Shown here in pieces: positions 11,445 through 23,289 of a DNA stretch of 64,000 bases (positions within the stretch are counted from its first letter, which is position 1; the number at the start of each line of letters is the position of its first letter). The stretch is taken from contig NC_135558.1 of NCBI RefSeq assembly GCF_964340395.1, forward strand, positions 3,035,501 through 3,099,500. Direction: 5' to 3'. A program made the translations under genes and the position numbers. The notes beneath the pieces were generated by a model, which had not been told where the DNA came from, did not search any database, and was given only the letters and a program-made list of their open reading frames with translations. Source of the stretch: Glandiceps talaboti. Lineage: Eukaryota; Hemichordata; Enteropneusta; Spengelidae.

Positions 11445-13766
11445 GTAAGTTACCATCGAATACTATATTTCAATCATCAGTGATCGATTTAGGTAATCAT
11501 GAATGGGTAAAACCCATGTGAAATCGATAAAAATATCATCACATATCTGAGGTTGAGTGTCCATTACATTTTGCCTGTAGGTTGTACAGCCAATACGTAA
11601 ATTATAAATAGAACCAAAATTTGGACAAATATTTCAGTTGAGGTGATTAAGTTAAGGTGATAGGCCAGTGTATGCTGTGTTCATGTACATCTTTACCCTT
11701 TATACGCTTTTGTAGTGCCATGCCGCATGCCACTAAAATATCTACAGATATTTTTTTCTAAAACGTAAAATATGAAAAAATACTGATGCAAATTTTTGCA
11801 AAATCATATCTATCATAGATATAAGTTGAAAAACGACCAACAATCAAGTGTCTAAAACTGTATTCATGAAATAAATTGTAAGGAGATGGCATATTTAAGG
11901 TGTTCTATAAGGTGTAATACTGTTGTAAAATGTGAACATTTCAAAGTTGAGCAGAGTACAGTACATCAGGTGACTGATAATTGTTATACATACTGGTACC
12001 TTGTGATTATGATATGACGACTTCCTATGTTAAATATACATATGAAAATTTACAAATGGCTGTGCTTCTTCCTCATTTTCAAGTATTTTCAAGATGTATT
12101 TCCATTCTTTGTAAAAAAAAAAAAAAAAAAAAAAAACAAGCTTATAATATGTAATGTTCAGAAATTTGTACAATTCCTTTGTATGACAAAAATGATAATT
12201 CTGAATATTGAAATGCTGCAATATCAAATCTATGAATTTGTCATTTCTATTCAGGAAAAAACAAGCGTCTAAAACAGGCCAAGGAGGAAGCACAAGCTGA
12301 AATAGAAGCTTATAGGAGAGAACGTGACAGACAATTTGTAGAGCATCAAGAGAAGGTGAGTTTTTCTATACCAAATCTTTGATTCAATTACATGTTATAT
12401 TAAAGGTTGGGGTGGGGGTTAGGGTAGTTTCAACTGTTTGTGTATATCATGTTCAGAAGAGTTTCTCAGATTTCAACATTTCCATGAAAGATAAAAGAAG
12501 TAACAAAATCATGCCATATTTAAGATTACATAACATGTGCATCTGTACAAAAGTGATTTAGACTGTACCAGTACTCTGTATAATAAAATATTTTGAATGT
12601 GAAGGTTGCAATAGATTCTAATTACAGAGTGATTATATTCTTTGCCAATTGAGATAGGTGTCTCTCTGTAGAGTTCAAGGGGGGAGTTTCCTCCCATGGA
12701 TATTTTTAATAATGTTGATAATGATGAGCACTGGGTAGCATTGTATACATTTGTCACTCGGACTGTAAAGAAATCATAGTATTATATTACATGTATATGA
12801 TACCTATGTAGCATTTTGTATTATGTGAATATTAGGTTTAATGGGCTCACCATAGTGTTCAGAGAAAAAGACTAATGAAGTAGTAAATAAGGACACTTGA
12901 CAGTAAAGAACTCCATTTAGTATAAACTCATGGAACATAATTTGATTTACTTATTATAAACCCATTTGTTCTGCCATTAGTGAAATCATTGCTGTAAAGT
13001 CATATTTCATTCAGTATTCATATCGCTAAGGCTTACAATATCGTTGGCTTTCTGAACGTGTCAGTAATATTAGTGAGAAAACATAACTGATGATATATCA
13101 CAGCAAATATAAAGATACTTCATACAGGTACAGTCCTCTATAATCCAGAACTAAAGTTGAAGGTTCAAAGGTTGAAGGTCACCAGTCACTGTTGTAAATT
13201 GGCAATCCTCTATTATTTCTTCCACAATGTGTTGTAGTCAGTCACTGAGAAACCATAGACAATAGAGGGATGAACAAAAGTACCAGTGAAGAGCAGGGAG
13301 AACTGGTGTGATGTGATGTGATCTGGTTTCTGTATGTGACACAATCCTAGCTGTTGTATTTTGCGCATGAAAGTTTACTCTCTAATGATAGCCAAATTTT
13401 GTTGTTGTGAGTCAAAATGAGAAAATTGGCATTTATTGTGAGTCACGACATAGTAAGAGATAGGGGAACACTAAATTTTGGTGTCACTGTGTCTCTAGAA
13501 ATTGTGTGCATCAGTTGCACATCAACTTGGCTTAGAGGGCACAGTAGTGCATGGTGAATATGTTTCAAAGTCACAATATTATCGCTTTCTTTTTTCAGCA
13601 TCTTGGTTCTAAGGATGACAAAGCTAGAGAAGTGGACATAGAAACCAACCAAAGGATTGCTGAACTTAGCAAATCAGTGCAAACAAATCAAGAAGTTGTA
13701 ATGAATAAGTTATTGTCTCTAGTCTACGATATCAAACCAGAATTACATCAAAATCTACGGGTCTAG
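11363..13766 (+). CDS. ATP6V1G1: V-type proton ATPase subunit G (V1 sector), complete
   Basis: Exons 11363-11444, 12255-12355 and 13599-13766 have GT-AG introns and join in frame to 116 aa, close to the usual 118. Subunit G pairs with subunit E to form the peripheral stalks that hold the V1 ATPase head against the membrane sector during rotary proton pumping. The protein starts [20 protein letters not shown], a hallmark N-terminus, continues as a charged coiled coil ([20 protein letters not shown]) and ends with the VNKLL-like and [10 protein letters not shown] region. The first ATG after a likely promoter E-box is chosen because the N-terminus matches the family exactly. Candidate AATAAA signals lie at 14093-14098 and 14538-14543. 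Confidence 0.96.
12255..12355 (+). CDS. ATP6V1G1: V-ATPase G exon 2
   Basis: 101 nt with acceptor ctattcag ending at 12254 and donor gtgag at 12356, closing in phase 0. It encodes the central coiled coil. The unrelated ATG at 12027 lies in the intron, beside a poly-A run. Confidence 0.93.
13599..13766 (+). CDS. ATP6V1G1: V-ATPase G exon 3
   Basis: 168 nt with acceptor cttttttcag ending at 13598 and stop TAG at 13764-13766. It encodes 55 C-terminal residues beginning HLGSKDD and ending in the family's [10 protein letters not shown] segment. Confidence 0.93.
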   Translation, partial: HLGSKDDKAREVDIETNQRIAELSKSVQTNQEVVMNKLLSLVYDIKPELHQNLRV

Positions 13767-14629
13767 ATGAGAACTCACTCTCCACTCTCTGTATTGTCAA
13801 CATTTACTGTATAGATCACACAGTATAAAAACCTATGCCTCTCCCATATTTCCATGCATTTTGGTATTACCCATAAAGCAAGGCATGATTGGATCAGTCC
13901 ACAATTCAAGGAAATAGGGATGATAGCATCAAATCATGGTTTATAAGAAAATGTGTGTATGAACCCTAGCAAGGATAAATTATCGATATATATATATGAA
14001 GTTTCTAGTTGCAACTGTTATATTTTAGGAAGGTTAGGGGGTCATCTGTTGTAGTAAATAACAAGGTTGAGGGGTCATCTGTTGTAGTAAATAATAAACA
14101 TGGCACATTCAAGTCTTATTAATGTAGAAAGTGTTGACAATTTACTGTAATAGAGATTTCATCTATGAGGTATGAACTGTTTTTGTATAGAACACATAGA
14201 GCCATTGAAATGTACAAAATTGTGGATTTGTACAGCATATGTAGGGTTAACAAAGTAGTTGTCATGTTTTTAGATTTGTGTGTTTAATACATACAAACAT
14301 ATGTACCTGTAAAGAGAAAAAGAAAGAAGACGTACTGTATCTGTACGGCTATATTTCTAATTGTACTGTTGTTTGGAGAACTGTTATGTGGGAATTGACG
14401 AAGTTGTGTGTGGGTATGTTGGTAATGCAATTTATTCTATGCTGTATGTTTTATCAATTTTTCCATCAAACATCGTGAAATGTAAGTTGATTATATGTTT
14501 ATATATGATTATGTGAAATAGAGATTGATAGTAATCCAATAAACTATACCAACCATTCTACTGTTTCTTTTCCTTCCTAGCCTAATTGAGTGACTCCTCA
14601 AGAACATTGTATAGATGAGTGCTAGCATG

Positions 14630-14632
<3 letters not shown>

Positions 14633-14668
<36 letters not shown>

Positions 14669-14870
14669 CTGTGTGTGTGTCTGTATGTATGTATGTATGT
14701 ATGTATGTATATATACCTATGTGTGTGCGTCTGTGTATGTATGTATGTATGTATGTATGTATGTATGTATGTATGTATGTACGTACGTACATACGTATGT
14801 ATGTATGTATGTATGTATGTGGTGTACGTATGTATGTGTATGTACGTATGCGTGTGTGTGTGTGTAAATG
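14633..14870 (+). repeat. AT and TATG microsatellite
   Basis: An (AT)n run, then long (TATG)n with GTGT interruptions. ORFs rich in Cys/Met/Tyr/Val or His/Thr/Ile here are artefacts. Confidence 0.97.
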
Positions 14871-15357
14871 TATTGATAGATGATAAATACATGTTGTATA
14901 TCATCCTCCCCTTTGTGGAAAGGAATGAGAAAGGCTCCCACCATGGCTAGTACTTTCAGTCTAATGTATTTAGAGATGGATGAATACATCAAATGTGGAA
15001 ACAATCACATAGCTATTTGTAGCATCAACAATTTATCATTATCATCCTCCAGTTGTATCTCATTTTTCCACATGGCACTGTAAGAGAACTAAATTTAATC
15101 TGAAGAATCAAAATATTGATTGAAATCTGGCTTAAAAATTCAAACTTGAAACATAATCCACCCGCCAATAGTCTTTTAATGTAGACCATCAACCCCGCCC
15201 ACACAGTATGATTGACTTGTTTGATTACCATATTTCATGTCTACTATACATGACATTTCTATCTCTTTTTTGTATATACATGATTAAAAACCAAGGAGGA
15301 GGTGGATACCCATTGTAGATCTATAGTGGAAAGACTGCACTGGACAGTAGATGTTAG

Positions 15358-15547
15358 TCTGTAAGGTGCGCTGTGACGGTGCGCCCTCACACATCGGTCT
15401 CCAGAGAGGGGCCGATGAGGACGGAACGACACGATGTATCGGTATATACACGGACCAGGTCCTTGTATATACCGTCCATTCGTTTTTCTTGTTTGCAATA
15501 GACAAAACAAATGGACGGTATATACACGGACCTGTATCTTACAGTCT
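15358..15547. mobile_element. 190-bp foldback element related to 53461-54025
   Basis: It begins tctgtaaggtgcgctgtgac followed by gccctcacacatc, as at 53461, and ends gtatcttacagtct. The centre is a strong hairpin whose arms contain ggtatatacacggacc and its complement. No clear target duplication. Confidence 0.7.
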
Positions 15548-17370
15548 AAGCTGACGGAAATATGGTTCATAAAATCTCAGTTAGTGGTCTGAGATAAAAT
15601 GAACCGTGCCTTCTCCTTGACAGATAAAGATAACACCTTGGAGTGGTGTATGTGCATAAGCTTAGTGATCAGGTTGACGGTGTTGCTGTTGATATTACAC
15701 ACATCACGTTTATCACTTACTGTCTTGAAAGAAACAATCTTAAATCAAAATCAAATTTCAATATATATGTTCTTTATTTGAAATTCAAGTATTCATAGCA
15801 AAATGTACAATTCAGTTATCCATTACCCTGTGTGAATAGATATGGTTAAAACTTCATATACTTCTAATTACATGTACATGATGTACTTGAGATCTACATG
15901 CTTTTTTAAAGCAGATTTTGTGTAAACTGTTTATTTCTTTGTCAGGTATTATAACTTTGTTTCATTTTCTTTAATTTGTTAAATTAATTAGAGTTATTAT
16001 GTACAAACGTGGTTATTCTGGTCATTGCCAAATTATATCATTTTCATTTTCATCTATTAATTTATAAGCTACTTACAAAGGTAAATATCATAATGCAATA
16101 TTTATAATTTTACTTTTTTAATGCAGATATTCTTCTTCAGCTTTAGTATTACTTTACAATTTTCAACCGAAAAAGTCTTTGTTATATGCACGATTTCGAT
16201 GACAACAATATCGAGGTATTAAAAGTAATCTACTATAATAAACTAGTGAACTGTATCTTCACCGTACTGTTTAAAACACGTACGTGACAGAGGATGTTAA
16301 CATAGTCTTTGTACGGTGCGTGTGTTGGATGGTCGACCTGGCAAATGTTAAGCCTTGTAGCTGAGTGGGTGGTTAACCTAGCAAACGTTCTTATATTTTT
16401 ATGTAGTCGAGAGAACTTCAAAACTACAGTTTTATTATAAAGGATCTGCTTTGAGATGAAATCAGTCGGAAAGACATCGTTTTAACGAATTACAGCAGAA
16501 CTGGTATTCGTCTCCACGTTCCCGGGCCATCACCAACTTAAGTTATTTAAATATGATAAAAAAAATAACAGAATGTGAAATTCCGATTATATACATATTA
16601 CATGGCAAGATATACCAAAATCATTCCTTCTATGATTGTGTTTGGTCCCAACATTCCAATGTAACAATCATCTACAAATTATAGTCCATTGTTATGACCA
16701 TGGCATTGTATTCTTAATACAACCTTTCTCTCTTTTGATCGTTCCTTATCTTTATATAGTATAATTATTTCAGATATATTTGGATTCAATTCCATGAATA
16801 GTGGTCTAAGGCTTAATATAGAATAATATATATACTCAGGTAAAAGCTTCAAATTTGTCCCGTATAATGTTTTGAAGATTCGCGTACCAATAAAGTTGTG
16901 AGATACTTTTGAAACTTTAAAATTTATGCGGCTTCATTTTTGTAACAGCGACCTCTTTAGACCGTTGTCATTTCTTTATTCAGGTGTCATTATAATCGTT
17001 CCAATGTTTGACATCGGTCGTTGTCGTTCTTCTGTCACAGTTACATCTCTTTAATTGGCTTTAATGAATAACATTTCTTCAAATTACTCTAGTCTTTGTA
17101 GTGTGTCGATGTCCTTTGTTGTATGTGATCATGGTTTACCGTATCATGTCACCAGGGCTCTTTTTAATGTCCTTTCATCCAATCAGATTCATCTTCACTT
17201 TCTAACTTCCAATCAGCTCCTTCCTTCTACATTATCTATGCATGATTTTGGGTTTATAAGTAGGCTTGGTATTATCAAGTTCCTCAGAGTTGTAGATGTG
17301 ACCAGTAAGGCTACGACAATGCATAACTCCTTGAATATTTTCAGAAATAAAGCTACTTTCAAGTTCGAAT

Positions 17371-18240
17371 TCAGTCCGTCTTATTACCATCTTGACACTT
17401 CTTTAAAGTCAATATTGTAGCACCATAATTGTCGTTTTGTCTTATGAAACCACATTTCCTCATAGTACTGCGAGCGGCAAAATTCTTCACTTTAACAAAC
17501 GCAAAGACCTCTGAAGACGCGGACATTTCTAAAGCAAATTTTGTATTAATGACATTGATGAGACTACGTCCACGAAGTGCTGGATCTGTGAAAGCACGGG
17601 CCAATGTTCCATATTCCATACGTAAAACCCACGAGATTGGTGTATTTGTATCATCATATAGTGCGATATTTTCGTGATAGTGTAATGTTTTCGGATATAT
17701 CGACGTGAATGGATAATGCGACAATTTCTTTTCAAGATACCCAGCATGTTCTGTACGTAGTCTTCCAATTGTATATTCCTCTGGCAGTTGTATTTTTGAC
17801 ACTTCTTGTGGAAGAGGCGACTTTTTATCAAAGAGATAGAAATTGTATTTATCTATAGACTCAAGCTTCAGGTCTACATTTGGTGCCATTTCTGTGATAT
17901 TCCTTACTACGGAATCAGGAATAAACATGAATACGGTGTACAGGTTGTTTCTATCGATAACGCCATTCTGCTCCAGCAAAGTTGCCAATCTCCCACCATC
18001 GGTAGAGTAAGCAAAGTAGGCTGTGTTGTAGGGAGGTTTGTAGAAGTTATAGGCTTTACAGACAACGGTACTACAATATTGGAACTGATCCGTGTCGGTA
18101 TAGACGTCTATACATGGCCAAGCATTGTTTGTTTGTACACTGTTCTGCATCATGTAATACACAGGGTTACACTTTGGTCGCCATTTTGTCAACCATCTCA
18201 ATAACTCAGGTATCCTTCTCGATGCCACCAAGTTAGACAT
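17371..18240 (-). CDS. Glycine N-acyltransferase-like protein, copy 1
   Basis: Single coding exon of 289 aa, about the length of human GLYAT (296). Members of this GNAT-fold family transfer acyl groups from acyl-CoA to glycine or other amines. The N-terminal half holds the family-type region around WPCIDVY and YF-YSTDGG. The C-terminal FR47/GNAT-like domain (from about residue 155) shows G-T-L-x-x-A-F-T-D-P-x-L-R-G-R (211-225), matching the acyl-CoA binding motif A, and KNFAARSTMRKCGF (252-265), matching the terminal GNAT motif. The true ATG is 18240; two upstream codons begin with TTG. A conserved acceptor lies 36 bp before the ATG, so a 5' untranslated exon is likely. Acyl acceptor specificity cannot be told. 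Confidence 0.82.
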   Translation of the reverse strand: MSNLVASRRIPELLRWLTKWRPKCNPVYYMMQNSVQTNNAWPCIDVYTDTDQFQYCSTVVCKAYNFYKPPYNTAYFAYSTDGGRLATLLEQNGVIDRNNLYTVFMFIPDSVVRNITEMAPNVDLKLESIDKYNFYLFDKKSPLPQEVSKIQLPEEYTIGRLRTEHAGYLEKKLSHYPFTSIYPKTLHYHENIALYDDTNTPISWVLRMEYGTLARAFTDPALRGRSLINVINTKFALEMSASSEVFAFVKVKNFAARSTMRKCGFIRQNDNYGATILTLKKCQDGNKTD

Positions 18241-18276
18241 TCTCAAAGTACCACCAAACTGGTTGTTATGAATGGT

Positions 18277-18954
18277 CTAGGGAAAAGTTTGGAAACACAT
18301 GCACACAAATGAATGTTCACCAGCCTCTATGAAGTTAGAACCCAGACAAAAAAACTTACAGAGGGTTATACATATATAAGAATGCAATAGAAGTTACACC
18401 TATCCTCTAATGTTGACAAACAGTGTATTGTCTTACAGTGTCCTCGATAAAATGTATATAATACACTGTACGTCTATTACACACACCCTAGTATATAGCC
18501 CAAGTGGACATCTAGGCAAAAAATAGAGCACTGATCTTTAAAAATTCGATATCTAGCGAACTATTGTTAAAAGCGTCTTGTGGGAATATATACAAACTCA
18601 GGAAGTGTTTTCCAATGAAATGGCTGAGGTAGATGTTTGAATGTATCATGTGTATAGGCCGAGGGTCCAGATGATATACACTAAGAATTCACGGCTTCTT
18701 GTTCTCGATAATCAGCATGTACGTCTTCTTTACGACGATCCCGTCGTTACTATTGACCGACACTAGTCTTAAAGTGGAACTAGTAAATACATTTGTATAC
18801 GGTACTATTAATAGAGATTAAAATGTTACTACCATGACCAAATTGTGGACACTGGGTTACCTGTCGTATTTAAATCACTTTCTCAAAGACAATATGATAC
18901 TGTGTTACAAGAATGTAACTGTATTTTGGCAAGATTACAAACCAATCAACTTAC
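18277..18954 (-). other. Predicted 5' UTR intron of GLYAT-like copy 1
   Basis: Read on the minus strand, a donor (AAACAG then GTAAGTTG) lies at the 18954/18955 border and an acceptor (ttttccctag) ends at 18277. The first exon would be non-coding, ending at 18955. The same signals exist in copy 2. There is no transcript evidence. Confidence 0.5.
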
Positions 18955-20989
18955 CTGTTTACCAGATTTAATAAAAGACTGCTAGCATAGACTATGTTGC
19001 CTTTATCCCAACGAAATTAAAAGTGGACTAGCCAATCACAATTGACTGGCCTTCTAGCGAAGTTAAGGTGTGTTTGACCTATTATGATCTGTAGAGTGGC
19101 CTAAATAGTTGGGGTGAAACTCCATTCTATAGAATACGTCTCTTAACTCGATAATAAATAGTCAACGCAAGTCGTCATTGAATACAGCTTTCCAATTACT
19201 AGGTATTTTGAATTACAGTAACTATAGTTTCTTGTTTGGGTTAGTATTTTGGTGATAAAAACAGTTGACAGAGCAAGGAGGCAGAGCTATAAAAATAGTT
19301 GGGCTCGAAACCAAAGAATAAGGCTGGGTCAGAATTTACGGCAGGGGAGGGCCTGGGGAGAAATTATTTTGGTCAAAATAAAAAATTCCCCCCCCCCCCC
19401 CAATGAACCTCAAAAAATTCATACCCCCACAAATGGGCCGAAGATTTTTCGTAGCCACCTCCCGGCTACACATATTTTAATATCTAATTATACTGTAACC
19501 CCCCCCCCCCCCACACACACACACACCCGCTCCACTTCAGAGGTGTACAGTATGGTACACACACATCACACACTATGAAGTAACTGTGGGAAATCAACTT
19601 CAGCGTCCATACATAACATGCAGAGAGATTTCTTTACAAACAGATGTTGGCTTTGCGAAAACTGTCTCATATTGGGATGTAAACATGTACCTGGAAATAC
19701 TTAGCCAGCAGAGTTTTTTCTTTCAATCTTAATTCTGGGCAGAAATAGCATCCCCTATGATAGCTACTACATGACGTACTTGAGATCTACAAAGCATATT
19801 TGGTGTAAATTATTTATTTCTTTGTCAGGTATTATAACTTTGTATCATTTTCTTTAATTTGTTAAATTAATTAGAGTTATTATGTACAAACATGGTTTTT
19901 CTGGTCATTGCCAAGTTATATCATTTTCATTTTCATCTATTAATTTATAAGCTACTTACAAAGGTAAATATCATAATGCAATATTTATAATTTTACTTTT
20001 TTAATGCAGATATTCTGCTTCAGCCTCAGTATTACTTTACAATTTTCAACCGAAAAAGTCTTTGTTATATGCACGATTTCGATGACAACAATAACGAGGT
20101 ATTAAATGTAATCTACTATGATAAACTAGTATCTTCACCGTACTCAGTGTTTAAAACACGTACGTGACATAGTCTTTGTGCGGTGCGTAGGTTGGATGGT
20201 TGACCAGGCAAATGTTAAGCCTTGTAGCTGAGTGGGTGGTTAACCTGGCAAGCGTTCTTATACTTATGTAGTCGAGAGAACTTCAAAACTACAGTTTTAT
20301 TTATTTTTTTTAAATAAGGTCTGCTTTGAGATGAAACCAGTCGGAAAGACATCGTTTTAACGAATTACAGCAGAACTGGTATTCGTCTCCACGTTCCCGG
20401 GCCATCACCAACTTAAGTTATTTAAATATGATAAAAAAAATAACAGAATGTGAAATTCCGATTATATATATAAACATGGCAAGATATACCAAAATCATTC
20501 CTTCTATTGTGTTTGGTCCCAACACTCCAATGTAACAGTCATATACAAGTTATAGGCCATTGTTCTGACCATGGCATTGTATTCTTAATACAACCTTTCT
20601 CTCTTTTGATCGTTTCTTATCTTTATATGGTATAATTATTTCAGATATATTTGGATTCAATTCCATGAATAGTGGTCTAAGGCTTAATATAGAATAATAT
20701 ATATACTCAGGTAAAAGCTTCAAATTTGTCCCGCATAATGTTTTGAAGATTCGCGTACAAATAAAGTTGTGAGATACTTTTGAAACTTTGAATGATTCAT
20801 TTTTGTAACAGCGACCTCTTTAGACCGTCGTCATTTCTTTATTCCGGTGTCATTATAATCGTTCCAATGTTTGACATCGGTCGTTGTCGTTCTTCTGTCA
20901 CAGTTACATCTCTTTGGCCTTAATAAATAACATTTCATCAAATTACTCTAGTCTTTGTAGTGTGTCGATGTCCTTTGTTTAATGTGATC

Positions 20990-21420
20990 ATGATTTACCG
21001 TACTGTCTTCCTTTGTTGTATGTGATTTACCGTATTGTGTTCCTTTGTTGTGTGTGATTTACCATACTGTGTTCCTTTGTTGTGTGTGATTTACCGTATT
21101 GTGTTCCTTTGTTGTATGTGATTTACCGTACTGTGTTCCTTTGCTGTATGTGATTTACCGTACTGTGTTCCTTTGTTGTATGTGATTTACCATACTGTCT
21201 TCCTTTGTTGTATGTGATTTACCGCACTGTCTTCCTTTGTTGTATGTGATTTACCATACTGTCTTCCTTTGTTGTATGTGATTTACGATTACCATACTGT
21301 CTTCCTTTGTTGTATGTGATTTACCGCACCGTACTGTCTTCCTTTGTTGTGTGTGATTTACCATACTGTCTTCCTTTGTTGTATGTGATTTACCGTACTG
21401 TCTTCCTTTGTTGCATGTCA
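20990..21420. repeat. 32-bp minisatellite confined to duplication copy 2
   Basis: About 13 units of a sequence containing cttcctttgttgtatgtga and tttaccgtactg, with point variants and one small insertion. Copy 1 has a single equivalent unit at about 17108-17145, so the array expanded after the duplication. It lies downstream of the copy 2 gene. Confidence 0.85.
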
Positions 21421-21680
21421 TTAATATCAATAATTAATTTTGATACATATCATTATCATGTCACCAGGGCTCTTTTTAATGTCCTTTCATCCAATCAGAT
21501 TCATCTTCACTTTCTAACTTCCAATCAGCTCCTTCCTTCTACATTATCTATGCATGATTTTGGGTTTATAAGTAGGCTTGGTAATCAAGTTCCCCAGAGT
21601 TGTAGATGTGACCAGTAAGGCTACGACAATGCATAACTCCTTGTATATTTTCAGAAATAAAGCTACTTTCAAGTTCGAAT

Positions 21681-22550
21681 TCAGTCCGTCTTATTACCAT
21701 CTTGACACTTCTTTAAAGTCAATATTGTAGCACCATAATTGTCGTTTTGTCTTATGAAACCACATTTCCTCATAGTACTGTGAGCGGCAAAATTCTTCAC
21801 TTTAACAAACGCAAAGACCTCTGAAGACGCGGACATTTCTAAAGCAAATTTTGTATTAATGACATTGATGAGACTACGTCCACGAAGTGCTGGTTCTGTA
21901 AAAGCACGGGCCAATGTTCCATATTCCATACGTAAAACCCACGAGATTGGTGTATTTGTATCATCATATAGTGCGATATTTTCGTGATAGTGTAATGTTT
22001 TCGGATATATCGACGTGAATGGATAATGCGACAATTTCTTTTCAAGATACCCAGCATGTTCTGTACGTAGTCTTCCAATTGTATATTCCTCTGGCAGTTG
22101 TATTTTTGACACTTCTTGTGGAAGAGGCGACTTTTTATCAAAGAGATAGAAATTGTATTTATCTATAGACTCAAGCTTCAGGTCTACATTTGGTGCCATT
22201 CCTGTGATATTCCTTACTACGGAATCAGGAATAAACATGAATACGGTGTACTGGTTGTTTCTATCGATAACGCCATTCTGCTCCAGCAAAGTTGCCAATC
22301 TCCCACCATCGGTAGAGTAAGCAAAGTAGGCTGTGTTGTAGGGAGGTTTGTAGAAGTTATAGGCTTTACAGACAACGGTACTACAATATTGGAACTGATC
22401 TGTGTCGGTATAGACGTCTATACATGGCCAAGCATTGTTTGTTGATACACTGTTCTGCATCATGTAATACACAGGGTTACACTTTGGTCGCCATTTTGTC
22501 AACCATCTCAATAACTCAGGTATCCTTCTCGATGCCACCAAGTTAGACAT
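21681..22550 (-). CDS. Glycine N-acyltransferase-like protein, copy 2
   Basis: Intact paralogue of the gene at 17371-18240, also 289 aa. By comparison the proteins differ at five residues: Q36S, L100Q, E118G, D219E and R257H (copy 1 to copy 2). The last two are in or beside the acyl-CoA binding motifs. I count only two silent differences in the coding region. Both copies keep the start, stop and splice signals, so this is not a decayed pseudogene. The gene sits in the second unit of a head-to-tail duplication, so the copies share strand and flanks. Confidence 0.82.
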   Translation of the reverse strand: MSNLVASRRIPELLRWLTKWRPKCNPVYYMMQNSVSTNNAWPCIDVYTDTDQFQYCSTVVCKAYNFYKPPYNTAYFAYSTDGGRLATLLEQNGVIDRNNQYTVFMFIPDSVVRNITGMAPNVDLKLESIDKYNFYLFDKKSPLPQEVSKIQLPEEYTIGRLRTEHAGYLEKKLSHYPFTSIYPKTLHYHENIALYDDTNTPISWVLRMEYGTLARAFTEPALRGRSLINVINTKFALEMSASSEVFAFVKVKNFAAHSTMRKCGFIRQNDNYGATILTLKKCQDGNKTD

Positions 22551-22586
22551 TCTCAAAGTACCACCAAACTGGTTGTTATGAATGGT

Positions 22587-23289
22587 CTAGGGAGAAGTTT
22601 GGAAACACATGCACACAAATGAATGTTCACCAGCCTCTATGAAGTTAGAACCCAGACAAATAAACTTACAGAGGGTTATACATATATAAGAATACAATAG
22701 AAGTTACACCTATCCTCTAATGTTGACAAACAGTGTATATTGTCTTACAATGTCCTCGATAAAATGTATATAATACACTGTACATCTATTACACACACCC
22801 TATGATATAGCCCAAGTGGACATCTACGCAAAAAATAGAGCACTGATCTTTAAAAATTCGATATCTAGCGAACTATTGTTAAAAGCGTCTTGTGGGAACA
22901 TATGCAATATTTAATATGTAGAACCTCAGGAAGTGTTTCCCAATGAAATGGCAAAGATAGATGTTTGAATGTTTATGTATCATGTGTATAGGCCGAGGGT
23001 TCAGATGATATACACTAAGAATTCACGGCTTCCTGTTCTCGATAATCAGCATGTACGTGTTCTTTACGACGATCTCGTCGTTACAAGTGACCGACACTAG
23101 TCTTAAAAAGTGGAACTAGTAAATACATTTGCATACGGTACTATTAATAGAGATTAAAATGTTACTACCATGACCAATTGTGGACACTGGGTTACCTGTC
23201 GTATTTAAATCACTTTCTCAAAGACAATATGATACTGTGTTACAAGAATGTAACTGTATTTTGGCAAGATTACAAACCAATCAACTCAC
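22587..23289 (-). other. Predicted 5' UTR intron of GLYAT-like copy 2
   Basis: Counterpart of the intron in copy 1. The donor reads AACCAG then GTGAGTTG at the 23289/23290 border and the acceptor ccctag ends at 22587. Conservation of both sites while the intron itself carries changes supports real splicing. Confidence 0.48.

Larger units (their letters stand above)
15878..19767. repeat. Tandem segmental duplication, unit 1
   Basis: The unit starts at a sequence reading tgtacttgagatctaca and ends at tgatagct. The same start recurs at about 19768 in the same orientation and the same end recurs near 23957. It contains one GLYAT-like gene with about 1.5 kb of 3' and 1.5 kb of 5' flank. Flanks differ by substitutions and small indels, while the coding part is nearly identical. 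Confidence 0.88.

Noticed and set aside
17371-18246. Start codon two residues upstream at 18246 for the GLYAT-like genes
   Set aside because: The codon there is TTG; the first ATG in frame is at 18240 (22550 in copy 2).
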